Position numbers and translations under genes: made by a program
DNA from: Bordetella genomosp. 11
GTDB taxonomy: Bacteria; Pseudomonadota; Gammaproteobacteria; Burkholderiales; Burkholderiaceae_B
NCBI RefSeq assembly: GCF_002261215.1
Contig: NZ_NEVS01000004.1
Coordinates: forward strand, 1,054,001-1,118,000
Length of the DNA: 64,000 nt
Direction: 5' to 3'
The notes under the pieces: model-generated
Seen by the model: only the letters and a program-made list of their open reading frames with translations
Databases searched by the model: none
Told to the model about the DNA's origin: nothing
Shown here: piece by piece, positions 26,327-34,121 of the stretch
How the letters are laid out: each line of letters begins with the position of its first letter
Numbering within the stretch: position 1 is the stretch's first letter

Positions 26327-28678
26327 TCAGGCGGCGCGGTGCTCGAGCGCCGCGCCCAGGGCACGCAGCGCCGGCATCAGGCTGATCGTTTCCATCCGCG
26401 GGTTCGAAGCCTTGCGGTTGTTGATCTGCTCTGCCTTGATATCGTCCTTCAAGCGCCCCTGCGCCGTCAGCGTTGCGAGCCGTTCCAGCGCTGCATGGAC
26501 ATCGCGGGATGGCAGGGCGAGACGTCGCAGCGCCGATTCGCACAAGGCCCGGGCATCCGGCAAGTCGGCGGCGTGTTTGTCCAGGCAGTCCGACAAGGCT
26601 TCAAGCGCGTCCAGGAAACGCGGGGAGCGGCGATCGCCTCGCAGTGCTTCGACCGCCTGGGCCACCACCGGCACGGCGTGGCGCGTCGCCGATTCCATGG
26701 TCAGTGCCGCATCCAGGGCCAGGAGGTGTTGCTTTTGCGGAGCCGGCATGATGCGACGGCCTTCGGGATCGTCCACCTTCAGGAAGGGATAGGTTTCGAC
26801 CACGTGGTGCAGGGCGATGCATTCGCCCGGTGTCAGCGTGCCGACGCAGGCTTGGACGACATCGGCATAACGGGCGGGTGGTCGCTGCAGGCGAGCCAGT
26901 TCCCGCATGGCATTCTCGAGCGCTTGCCATTCCGATCTGGTCAGCAGCCTCGCGGAGGCGGCTTGTCGTTTGATGGCTTGGAAGACCTGGCGTTTCGCGC
27001 GTTCCAGGCGAGTGCCGGGAAAGATACGGCGCCAGATCCCAAGCGCGACAGCCCGTACGGTTGGGCGGGCTGGCGGCGGCATGTCGAGCAATGTCGCCGT
27101 CGTGCGCGCACCCGTTGTTCTTGCCGCCGGCGCGGTGCCGGTGCGCGCGCCGGCCAGCCGTTCGGCAGCTGCGAAGAGATCCATCATGAAGCGCCGAAGA
27201 TCGGATCGCAACCGTTCGCTGGTCTCGTCGGGAAGTGCCGTGCCCGCCAGGATGGTATCCAGGTAGCGCCCCAATCCGTGCGTCGGGGAGACCTGCGCCG
27301 ACAGCGCGAAAGTGCGCATGAAGTCTTCCTGCACGGACGGCGGCAGGCTGTCGACCAGCGCAACGCAGCGGTCCAGGTCGCTCCGATAGGGGGAGGCGAA
27401 GGACCGGTCGAGCCCGTACATTTGGATGAACGCCTTATGCATGGCATCGAGGTCGTTCCGATCGCTGGCGGCCACCAAATGCTCGACCTCGTCACGGTAC
27501 AGGCGCTGCCTGAACGCCTCGTTGGCCATTTCCGCCACCAGGTCGACAATGCGCCCGGCCAAACGGCGCACTTTAGGATCGGCGTGGCCGGGGAGGGCGA
27601 TATCCAGGGCTGCATCGAGCTTGCGGCGATCCGCGTTCTCGGGATCGCGTAGCCGCCCGGGACGGTCCAGCGCATCCAGTTGTTCCGCGGTGGCGGGAAC
27701 GGCACGGTCATTGTCGCCCGGCGTCGAGGCGGGGGAGCCGGTTCGCGGCCCGAAGTGGTTAAGTGCCTGGGCCAGCGACATCCGTATGAAATTGAATTCG
27801 ATCGTATTGCGTTCGACGCCGTCCGCCAGCATCCGCGCGGCTTGCACGATGCTCGACGCCGCGCGTTCGTGCCAGCCGGCTGTTCGCTCGGACAGGTGGC
27901 TATGGATATCGCGGCCCACGATATAAAGCCGCGAGCCGGGCGTCGGCCGCTCGGCAGGGGATGGTTCCGGCGTCGCGGTGCTGAAGGACTGCGGCGGGGC
28001 CGGCAGGGTGGGCCCGATGCTGTCGGAAGCCGGGCATTCGTCCAGCAATGCGTCCACGGCGGCCCGCACCAGGGGCGCCCGATCCAGGGACACGATGGAT
28101 TCGGCCGTGCGCAGCACCTTCTCGGTGATGGCGCTGGGATCGGTAATGGTTGCCGTCGCCACGCTGGTCACGGGATGCGAGGCCGGAAGTGCGGGCAACG
28201 CGGCACCTGCCGTGTCGTCGACCAGCGTTATGCTGATCTCGCTGCTTGCGCGAAACTGGCTGGAAGGCCGCGGGAAGGTGGACAGGCTGTCGTTGCTCGT
28301 GAAGACCGAAGACGACACGCTGGCGATGGACGGCGCCAGGCTGATGCTGCCGGTGCTGCCGTGATAGCCGCTGCTGGCCAGGCTGTCGCTGCTTGGGGAA
28401 GACGTGGGCGCATCGTCGTGCGCTTTTCTTCCAGGGCGCAATGGCGCGTGGCGCAATACCGTCCCGGACGCGCGCCCGGCGGAGAGCCGGAAAGGGGGCG
28501 TCTCGATGATGGACGAAGCGGGTCGCGCCCGTCGCGAGCAGTCCGAGGACGCCCTGGCGGGGCGTTGGCATACGGCTTCCGGTTTGAACGCACCGCCTGT
28601 GTGTCCTGGCGATCCGGCGGGTGGGGCGAATGAATAAGAGGCAGACGCGGATGGCGTCAGGACGAGATGATCTGGCAT
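26327..28678 (-). CDS. large orphan protein with Ser-rich N-terminus, possible secreted effector
   Basis: A 783-residue protein from the Met at 28678, chosen because AAGGGAAT lies about 8 bp upstream; an upstream Met at 28738 is less likely. I do not recognise a family. Residues 1-150 are low in complexity, rich in Ser, Pro and Thr (a dense Ser cluster around residues 92-145), without signal peptide. Residues about 290-780 are predicted alpha-helical, with Arg-rich patches such as IWRRIFPGTRLERAKRQ and no membrane segment. A disordered Ser-rich start followed by a helical body is common in type III effectors of Bordetella, Ralstonia and Xanthomonas, but no known effector motif or chaperone gene is visible. 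It is a single-gene unit, with strong codon bias like its neighbours. Confidence 0.6.
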   Translation of the reverse strand: MPDHLVLTPSASASYSFAPPAGSPGHTGGAFKPEAVCQRPARASSDCSRRARPASSIIETPPFRLSAGRASGTVLRHAPLRPGRKAHDDAPTSSPSSDSLASSGYHGSTGSISLAPSIASVSSSVFTSNDSLSTFPRPSSQFRASSEISITLVDDTAGAALPALPASHPVTSVATATITDPSAITEKVLRTAESIVSLDRAPLVRAAVDALLDECPASDSIGPTLPAPPQSFSTATPEPSPAERPTPGSRLYIVGRDIHSHLSERTAGWHERAASSIVQAARMLADGVERNTIEFNFIRMSLAQALNHFGPRTGSPASTPGDNDRAVPATAEQLDALDRPGRLRDPENADRRKLDAALDIALPGHADPKVRRLAGRIVDLVAEMANEAFRQRLYRDEVEHLVAASDRNDLDAMHKAFIQMYGLDRSFASPYRSDLDRCVALVDSLPPSVQEDFMRTFALSAQVSPTHGLGRYLDTILAGTALPDETSERLRSDLRRFMMDLFAAAERLAGARTGTAPAARTTGARTTATLLDMPPPARPTVRAVALGIWRRIFPGTRLERAKRQVFQAIKRQAASARLLTRSEWQALENAMRELARLQRPPARYADVVQACVGTLTPGECIALHHVVETYPFLKVDDPEGRRIMPAPQKQHLLALDAALTMESATRHAVPVVAQAVEALRGDRRSPRFLDALEALSDCLDKHAADLPDARALCESALRRLALPSRDVHAALERLATLTAQGRLKDDIKAEQINNRKASNPRMETISLMPALRALGAALEHRAA

Positions 28679-29036
28679 CGGTGGGATTCCCTTGATACAG
28701 GCGAGTGCGTTGACGGGCGGACGGTCGGATCCCGGCACGGCGTGGTGGAGGATGCGGTGGCGATCTGGCGCAGGGTTGCCGGTCGGCTATGCGTCGTCCC
28801 GGAACACTGTGACGTCATCGCCAATGCGGCATGCGTGCAATTCCCCGCGGGTTGATTCCTTCATGTGTCGACAGGACCCGCCTGCTTTTTCCGGGTGGTT
28901 GTTGTCGAGGATGTCCGTGCCGGTGTGCCAGGAAAGAAGCGCCGCACCTGGAAAGACCATACGGGTACGGTCGACGCGGGCATTGCGGCCCTGATCGTGT
29001 GGACGAGTCAGGCGTGCCCGTGGCGTTGAACAAACG
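28679..29036. other. intergenic region upstream of the orphan gene
   Basis: About 360 bp with no convincing coding sequence on either strand; the frames seen are short and lack start sites. It must contain the promoter of the gene at 26327-28678. I could not identify a clear -35/-10 pair or a repeat. Confidence 0.6.
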
Positions 29037-29071
29037 AAAAAAAGCCGCGCTGCGATGCAGCGCGGCTTTTC
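29037..29071 (-). terminator. intrinsic terminator of the small membrane protein gene
   Basis: A 10-bp perfect stem (29045-29054 with 29058-29067, loop GAT) flanked by an A-run on the left (29037-29044) and TTTT on the right. Read on the minus strand it gives a strong hairpin followed by an eight-T run, ending transcription of the gene at 29107-29361. Confidence 0.88.
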
Positions 29072-29106
29072 GGGCAAGCGGCTGGCCGGCGCGGGCCGGC
29101 AGGGGG

Positions 29107-29361
29107 CTAGGCGCCGCGGCGACGTGTGAACATCCCCACCACGAACAGGACAATGATCGCGCCGATGACCGAAGCGATCCACCCAGCCGGTTCGCCGGGC
29201 CCGTACCAGCCCAGCGTGCGGCCAAGGAATCCGGCCACGACGGCCCCGACGATGCCCAGGATACTCGTCAGGATAATGCCCATGGATTGATTGCCGGGCA
29301 TGAGCGCGCGCGCGATCAGGCCGACGATGAAACCCACGATGATCATGATGATGATTTCCAT
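29107..29361 (-). CDS. GlsB/YeaQ/YmgE family small membrane stress protein
   Basis: An 84-residue protein with three hydrophobic segments (MEIIIMIIVGFIVGLIARAL; GIILTSILGIVGAVVAGFLG; WIASVIGAIIVLFVVGMF) and the family pattern of a Gly-rich helix after ARALMPGNQSMG. The start at 29361 follows GAAAGGAG. The family, once called transglycosylase-associated, is found in the inner membrane of many bacteria and is often induced by acid or general stress; the molecular role is unknown. It has its own terminator at 29037-29071. Confidence 0.88.
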   Translation of the reverse strand: MEIIIMIIVGFIVGLIARALMPGNQSMGIILTSILGIVGAVVAGFLGRTLGWYGPGEPAGWIASVIGAIIVLFVVGMFTRRRGA

Positions 29362-29476
29362 ACGTGCTCCTTTCCGTTTCGATACGCGTCCAAGGGGAAC
29401 AGCAACACGGGCCATCATAGCGGCGGCGGGGTGGCGGGGTCGTCCATGTCATGTAACAACAGATTGCCCTGTTGTA

Positions 29477-30175
29477 TTAACGCCGCGAGCCCCCGATCAG
29501 CTTGCGCAGCGCGTCAACGATCTCTTCCGTGGAGCTGCTGTCCGACAGTAGTAGACGGGCTTCGCCCTCGCGATCGAAGATATACACACCGCGGCTGTGC
29601 GTGACGTTGTAGACCTTCGGGTCGGCACCGGGTTTGGGTTTATCGATCTGGTAAGAGACGCGATACCGCCGGGCGACATCGGCGATCTGCCTTTCCGTGC
29701 CGGTCAGGCCGATGGCATTGCTGTTGAAGGCGTTCACATAAGCTTGCAATCCATCCGGGGTGTCGCGGTGCGGATCCACGCTGATGAAAAGAATGCGGAC
29801 ATTGGCGGCGTCTTCTCCCAGCCGGTTCATCACATCGGCCAGTTGCGCCATCGTGGTTGGGCACACGTCGGGACAACTGGCGTAGCCGAAGAACAGCAAT
29901 ACCGTTTTGCCTTTGACGTCATCCTGGCTGACGGAGTGGCCCTGCGCGCCGGACAAGGAGAAGCGGAGGTCCGGAAGATGGCCATGGATGTCGTAGATCG
30001 CGGGCTGCGGGGCCGCGTGGGCGGCGGCTGCCAGAAAAATGGCCGCGATCGCGACTGCCAGGCGCGACAGGAAGGCGCCGGCGCGCGCCCATACCGCGGG
30101 GCCGGCATCCGGCCCGGTGCATAGCGGGGCGGCCGAGCCGGGCAGGGCGAAGCGCGGCATGGCGGTTCGACGCAT
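29477..30175 (-). CDS. SCO1/SenC family copper-binding protein
   Basis: A 232-residue thioredoxin-fold protein with an N-terminal hydrophobic segment (AFLSRLAVAIAAIFLAAAAHAA, residues 34-55) serving as export signal or anchor. The copper ligands are Cys101 and Cys105 in CPDVCP and His193 in NVTHSRG; FISVDPHRDTP is also typical. SCO proteins deliver copper to the CuA site of cytochrome c oxidase or reduce its cysteines in the periplasm. AGGAG of the oligopeptidase gene's final codons lies 8 bp ahead of its ATG and the gap is 4 bp, so it is coupled to that gene, an unusual partnership with no evident functional link. Confidence 0.93.
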   Translation of the reverse strand: MRRTAMPRFALPGSAAPLCTGPDAGPAVWARAGAFLSRLAVAIAAIFLAAAAHAAPQPAIYDIHGHLPDLRFSLSGAQGHSVSQDDVKGKTVLLFFGYASCPDVCPTTMAQLADVMNRLGEDAANVRILFISVDPHRDTPDGLQAYVNAFNSNAIGLTGTERQIADVARRYRVSYQIDKPKPGADPKVYNVTHSRGVYIFDREGEARLLLSDSSSTEEIVDALRKLIGGSRR

Positions 30176-30179
30176 GGCG

Positions 30180-32243
30180 CTACTCCTGCAGGGCGGTCAT
30201 GCCGCTGTGGCGCAGCAACGCGTCGATGCGCGGCTCGCGGCCGCGGAAGGCCTTGAAGGAATCCGCCGCCGGCCGCGCCCCTCCCACCGCCAGGATCTCG
30301 CGCCGGAAGCGTGCCCCGGTCTGCGCATCCAGCGTGCCCTGGTCGCCGCCGCGGGCTGCCTCTTCGAAGGCCTCATACGCGTCGGCGGACAGCACTTCCG
30401 CCCACTTGTAGCTGTAGTAGCCGGCGCCATAGCCGCCCGCGAACAGATGCGAAAAACTATGCGGCATGCGATGCCAGGCCGGCGGCATCAGCACCGCCAC
30501 TTCGCGGCGGACTTCGTTCAGCAGATCCAGCACGGAACGGATATCGGCGCCGTCGGGCCGGTCGTGCAGCAGCATGTCGAACAACGCGAACTCGATCTGG
30601 CGCACCGTCTGCATGCCGCTCTGGAAGTTGCGCGCGGCCAGCAGTTTGTCGAATAGCGCGCGCGGCAGCGGTTCGCCGCTGTCCACGTGGGCGGATAGGC
30701 GCTGTACCACCGGCCATTCCCAGCAGAAGTTTTCCATGAACTGGGATGGCAGTTCGATGGCGTCCCACTCCACGCTCGCGAAGGCGGCGGCACCGGGCTC
30801 ATCCACCTCGGACAGCAGGGCGTGCAGCGCGTGTCCCGTTTCGTGGAACAGCGTAATGACGTCGTCGTGGGTCAGCAGCGCCGCCTTGCCGCCGTTCGGC
30901 GGCGAGAAATTGCAGGTCAGGTAGGCAACCGGCGTGTGCAGCGTGCCCGCCGCCAGGCGCCGGCTGCGCTCGCTGTCGACCCATGCGCCGCTTTGCTTGC
31001 CGGCGCGCGCGTGCAGGTCCAGGTACAGATAGCCCACCAGGTCGCCGTCGGGCCGTTCCACGCGTACCCCACGCACATCCGGATGCCAGGCCGACACCGG
31101 AACTTCGCGCAGGCGCACGGTGAACAGGGTTTCGATGACCTGGAAAAGACCCGCCAGCACACGCGGTTCGGTGAAGTACTGCTTGATGTCGTCCTCGGAA
31201 TACGCATAGCGCGCTTCGCGCAGGCGTTCCGATGCGTAGGTCACGTCCCAGGGCTGCAGGTCGTCCATGCCCAGCTCCTGCCGCGCATAGTCGCGCAGTT
31301 GCGCCAGGTCGCGTTCGGCATAGGGACGGGCGCGGCCGGCCAGATCGCGCAGGAAGGCGATGACCTGTTCCGCGCTGCGCGCCATGCGGGTCTGCAGGCG
31401 CAGTTCGGCGAAGTTGCGGAACCCCAGCAGGCGCGATTCCTCCGCGCGCAGCGACAGCAATTCCTCGATCAGCGGCGAATTGTCGAACTGGCTGTCGCCC
31501 AGCTCCGACGCCACCGTTCCGTAGGCGCGATACAGCGTTTCCCGCAGCGAGCGGTCGCGGGCGTATTGCATGACCGGAAGATAGCAGGGCATTTTCAGCG
31601 TCAGCTTCCAGCCCGGCTTGCCGTCGGCTTCGGCCGCCTGGCGCGCCGCCTGCCTGACGTCGGCCGGCACGCCGTCCAGGCGGGCTTCGTCCTCGACCAG
31701 CAGCGACCACGCGTCGATGGCGTCCAGCACGTTTTCGGAGAACTTCTGCGAAGTCTGGGCCTCGCGATCCGAGATCTCGGCATAGCGATCGCGGTCGGCG
31801 CCGCGCAGCTCCACACCGCTCAGCCGGAAGTCACGCAGCGCCAGTTCGATGACGCGTTGGCGCACCGGACTCCACGAGGCAAAGGCGGGCGCGGCGCGCA
31901 AGCGCTGGTACTGCCGGTACAGGCCCTCGTGCAGTCCGACCCAGGTAGAGAAATCGGTGACCTTGGGCAGTGCCGCGTTATAGGCCTCGCGCAACTCCGG
32001 CGTGTTGACCACGGCGTTCAGGTGGCCGGCGACGGACCAGGCGCGCCACAACCGTTCGGAGGTGGAGTCCAGGGGTTCGATCACGGCTTCCCAGGTGGCG
32101 GGCAGTGCCGGATCGGCGGCGCGGTCCACCGCCTGGCGCGCCACCTCCAGCAAGGTGTCCATGGCCGGCACGATGTGCGAGGGCTTGACGGCGGCATAGT
32201 CCACCAGGTCTTCGGCGGGGGCGAGTAGCGGATTCACGCTCAT
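30180..32243 (-). CDS. prlC: M3-family metallopeptidase, oligopeptidase A
   Basis: A 687-residue cytosolic zinc peptidase (family length about 680). The Met at 32243 is preferred since MSVNPLLAPAE aligns with the family start and the upstream extension lacks family character. The catalytic motif FHETGHALH sits at about residues 464-472 with the downstream Glu in the following helix; VRQIEFALFDMLLH and the MPHSFSHLFAGGYGAGYYSY substrate-binding segment near the C-terminus are conserved. Oligopeptidase A degrades short peptides, including cleaved signal peptides. It is followed by the SCO gene in one unit. Confidence 0.95.
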   Translation of the reverse strand: MSVNPLLAPAEDLVDYAAVKPSHIVPAMDTLLEVARQAVDRAADPALPATWEAVIEPLDSTSERLWRAWSVAGHLNAVVNTPELREAYNAALPKVTDFSTWVGLHEGLYRQYQRLRAAPAFASWSPVRQRVIELALRDFRLSGVELRGADRDRYAEISDREAQTSQKFSENVLDAIDAWSLLVEDEARLDGVPADVRQAARQAAEADGKPGWKLTLKMPCYLPVMQYARDRSLRETLYRAYGTVASELGDSQFDNSPLIEELLSLRAEESRLLGFRNFAELRLQTRMARSAEQVIAFLRDLAGRARPYAERDLAQLRDYARQELGMDDLQPWDVTYASERLREARYAYSEDDIKQYFTEPRVLAGLFQVIETLFTVRLREVPVSAWHPDVRGVRVERPDGDLVGYLYLDLHARAGKQSGAWVDSERSRRLAAGTLHTPVAYLTCNFSPPNGGKAALLTHDDVITLFHETGHALHALLSEVDEPGAAAFASVEWDAIELPSQFMENFCWEWPVVQRLSAHVDSGEPLPRALFDKLLAARNFQSGMQTVRQIEFALFDMLLHDRPDGADIRSVLDLLNEVRREVAVLMPPAWHRMPHSFSHLFAGGYGAGYYSYKWAEVLSADAYEAFEEAARGGDQGTLDAQTGARFRREILAVGGARPAADSFKAFRGREPRIDALLRHSGMTALQE

Positions 32244-32351
32244 GTTCAGCTCGATGTGGGACGACAACAATGCAGTGTAGATGGAGACGGCCCGCATAGG
32301 TTGCAAGGGCCGCGCCGCCCCGCGAAGCTGAAACGGTGTAGCCCGATCAAA

Positions 32352-32649
32352 GGACGCCGCGGATCCGGCTCAGCCGGTCCGCCAATGTCGCCCCCTGGGG
32401 GGAAGCGCAGCGCTTCGACAGGGCCCTCTAGCTCAGAATAAAGCGGACGTCGCCAGACCAGGGACGCCGCAGATCCGGCTCCGCCGGTCCGCCAATGTCG
32501 CCCCCTGGGGGAAGCGCAGCGGTTCGACAGGGGCCTCTAGCTCAGAATAAAGCGGACGTCGCCAGACCGGGGACGCCGCGGATCCGGCTCCGCCGGTCCG
32601 CCAGCGTCGCCCCCTGGGGGGGAAGCGCGCAGCGCTTCGGGGGGGGCCT
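32352..32649. repeat. three direct copies of a ~110-bp GC-rich intergenic repeat
   Basis: Copies begin with GGACGCCGC at 32352, 32462 and 32571; the period is 110 then 109 bp, and the third copy is cut at about 80 bp by the end of folD. Each contains a CGGATCCGGCTC/CCGGTCCG imperfect palindrome, a CCCCCTGGGGG palindrome and GAAGCGC-AGCGCTTC, then CCTCTAGCTCAGAATAAAGCG. Copies differ by single substitutions and indels. No open reading frame with family character crosses it. It separates prlC from folD on the same strand and could fold into strong hairpins on RNA. Confidence 0.85.
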
Positions 32650-33498
32650 CTACCGCAGCCGTTCGGCGGCTTCCACCGTATTGACGAGCAGCATGGCAAT
32701 GGTCATGGGACCGACGCCGCCCGGCACGGGCGTGATCGCTCCCGCCACGCGCACGGCGCTGTCGAAATCCACGTCGCCGCGCAGCTTGCCGTCCTCGCCG
32801 CGGTTGATGCCCACGTCGATCACCACGGCGCCGGGCTTGATCATGGCGCCGGTGACGATGCCCGGCTTGCCGGTGGCCACGACCAGTACATCGGCGCGCG
32901 AGGTGTGGGCGGCCAGGTCGCGCGTCTTGGAATTGCACAGCGTCACCGTGGCGCCGGCCGCGAGCAGCAGCATGGCCATCGGCTTGCCGACGATATTGCT
33001 GGCGCCCACGATCACGGCTTCGGCGCCGCGCAGCGCCACGCCTTCGGATTCCAGCATCTTCATCACGCCGTAGGGCGTGCAGGGCCGGAACAGCGGCTGG
33101 CCGGTCATGAGCAGGCCGGCGTTGCTGATATGGAAGCCGTCGACGTCCTTTTCCGGCGCGATGGCCTCGATCACCTTGTGGGCGTCCATATGCGGCGGCA
33201 AAGGCAGCTGCACCAGGATGCCGTGGATGGTGGGGTCTCCGTTCAGCACGGCGATGCGTTGCAGCAATTCCGCTTCGCTCATGGTGGCGGGATACTGCTC
33301 CTTGACCGAATGCAGGCCGGCTTTCTCGCAGGCCAGTACCTTATTCCTGACATACACCTGCGACGCCGGGTTATCGCCCACCAGGACGACGGCCAGGCCC
33401 GGCCGCACCCCTTGCTTCGCCAGTTCGGCCACGCGATACGCGACGTCGTCGCGGATGCGCTGGGACAGCGCCGAACCATCGATAATGCGTGCCGTCAT
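32650..33498 (-). CDS. folD: bifunctional methylenetetrahydrofolate dehydrogenase/cyclohydrolase FolD
   Basis: A 282-residue FolD of normal length. The active-site [13 protein letters not shown] carries the conserved Tyr and Lys; the NADP site is [14 protein letters not shown] and the C-terminal PGGVGPMT is family-typical. It oxidises 5,10-methylene-THF to methenyl-THF and hydrolyses it to 10-formyl-THF in the cytoplasm. Its ATG overlaps the stop of the response regulator gene by 4 bp (33495-33498), so it is translationally coupled to a two-component system, and its 3' end abuts the triplicated repeat. Confidence 0.97.
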   Translation of the reverse strand: MTARIIDGSALSQRIRDDVAYRVAELAKQGVRPGLAVVLVGDNPASQVYVRNKVLACEKAGLHSVKEQYPATMSEAELLQRIAVLNGDPTIHGILVQLPLPPHMDAHKVIEAIAPEKDVDGFHISNAGLLMTGQPLFRPCTPYGVMKMLESEGVALRGAEAVIVGASNIVGKPMAMLLLAAGATVTLCNSKTRDLAAHTSRADVLVVATGKPGIVTGAMIKPGAVVIDVGINRGEDGKLRGDVDFDSAVRVAGAITPVPGGVGPMTIAMLLVNTVEAAERLR

Positions 33499-34121
33499 GC
33501 GTGTGCCTCGGGTTTCGCCAGGGCCACCTTCATCAGGTCGGCCACGGTGGTGACTTCCAGTTTTTCCATAATGTTCGCGCGATGCGCTTCCACGGTCTTG
33601 ATGCTGATGCCCAGGTCGTCGGCGATCTGCTTGTTCAGGCGGCCGGCCACGATGCGCTCCAGGACCTGCTGTTCGCGCGCGGTCAGGCGGGCCAGCATGG
33701 CTTCGTGATCGCGCTGGGCCTGGAATTTGGACACGCGCTGCGTGGCCTGTTCGAGCATGCGGGCCACGATCTCGCGCAGATCCGACTCATTGAAGGGTTT
33801 CTCCAGGAAGTCGATCGCGCCTTTCTTCATGGTCGTCACGGCCATCGGCACGTCGCCGTGGCCGGTGATGAACACGATGGGCAGCGGTGCCTTGCGGGCG
33901 ATCAATTGTTCCTGCAGTTCGAGTCCGCTCATGCCGGGCATGCGGACATCCGCGATAAGCACGCCGACCTGGTTGGGATCGTAGTCTTCCAGAAAGCTTT
34001 CCGCGCTGGCGTAGGCGCGCACGCGATAGCCGTTGGCTTCCAGCAGCCAGCGCAGCGAATCGCGTACCGCTTCGTCATCGTCGACGATAAATACCGTGCT
34101 GGACGGATTTGGGGTGTTCAT
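33495..34121 (-). CDS. FixJ/NarL-type response regulator
   Basis: A 208-residue regulator. The receiver domain (1-120) has the acidic pocket at VDDDE (residues 14-18), phosphoacceptor Asp58 in IADVRMPG, Thr in ITGHGD and Lys in LEKPF. A LuxR-type HTH follows ([43 protein letters not shown]). The FixJ/TodT-like pattern is clear. It overlaps the sensor kinase by 4 bp upstream and folD by 4 bp downstream. Targets are unknown, though the divergent pdh operon across a 230-bp gap is a natural candidate. Confidence 0.93.
   Translation of the reverse strand: MNTPNPSSTVFIVDDDEAVRDSLRWLLEANGYRVRAYASAESFLEDYDPNQVGVLIADVRMPGMSGLELQEQLIARKAPLPIVFITGHGDVPMAVTTMKKGAIDFLEKPFNESDLREIVARMLEQATQRVSKFQAQRDHEAMLARLTAREQQVLERIVAGRLNKQIADDLGISIKTVEAHRANIMEKLEVTTVADLMKVALAKPEAHA

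Noticed and set aside
28787..29040. Short open frames upstream of the small membrane protein terminator
   Set aside because: They have no ribosome site or recognisable composition and overlap the terminator and intergenic DNA.
32352..32649. Regular repeats that might be a CRISPR array
   Set aside because: The period is 110 bp and whole units, not short repeats with unique spacers, are duplicated. No cas gene is present.
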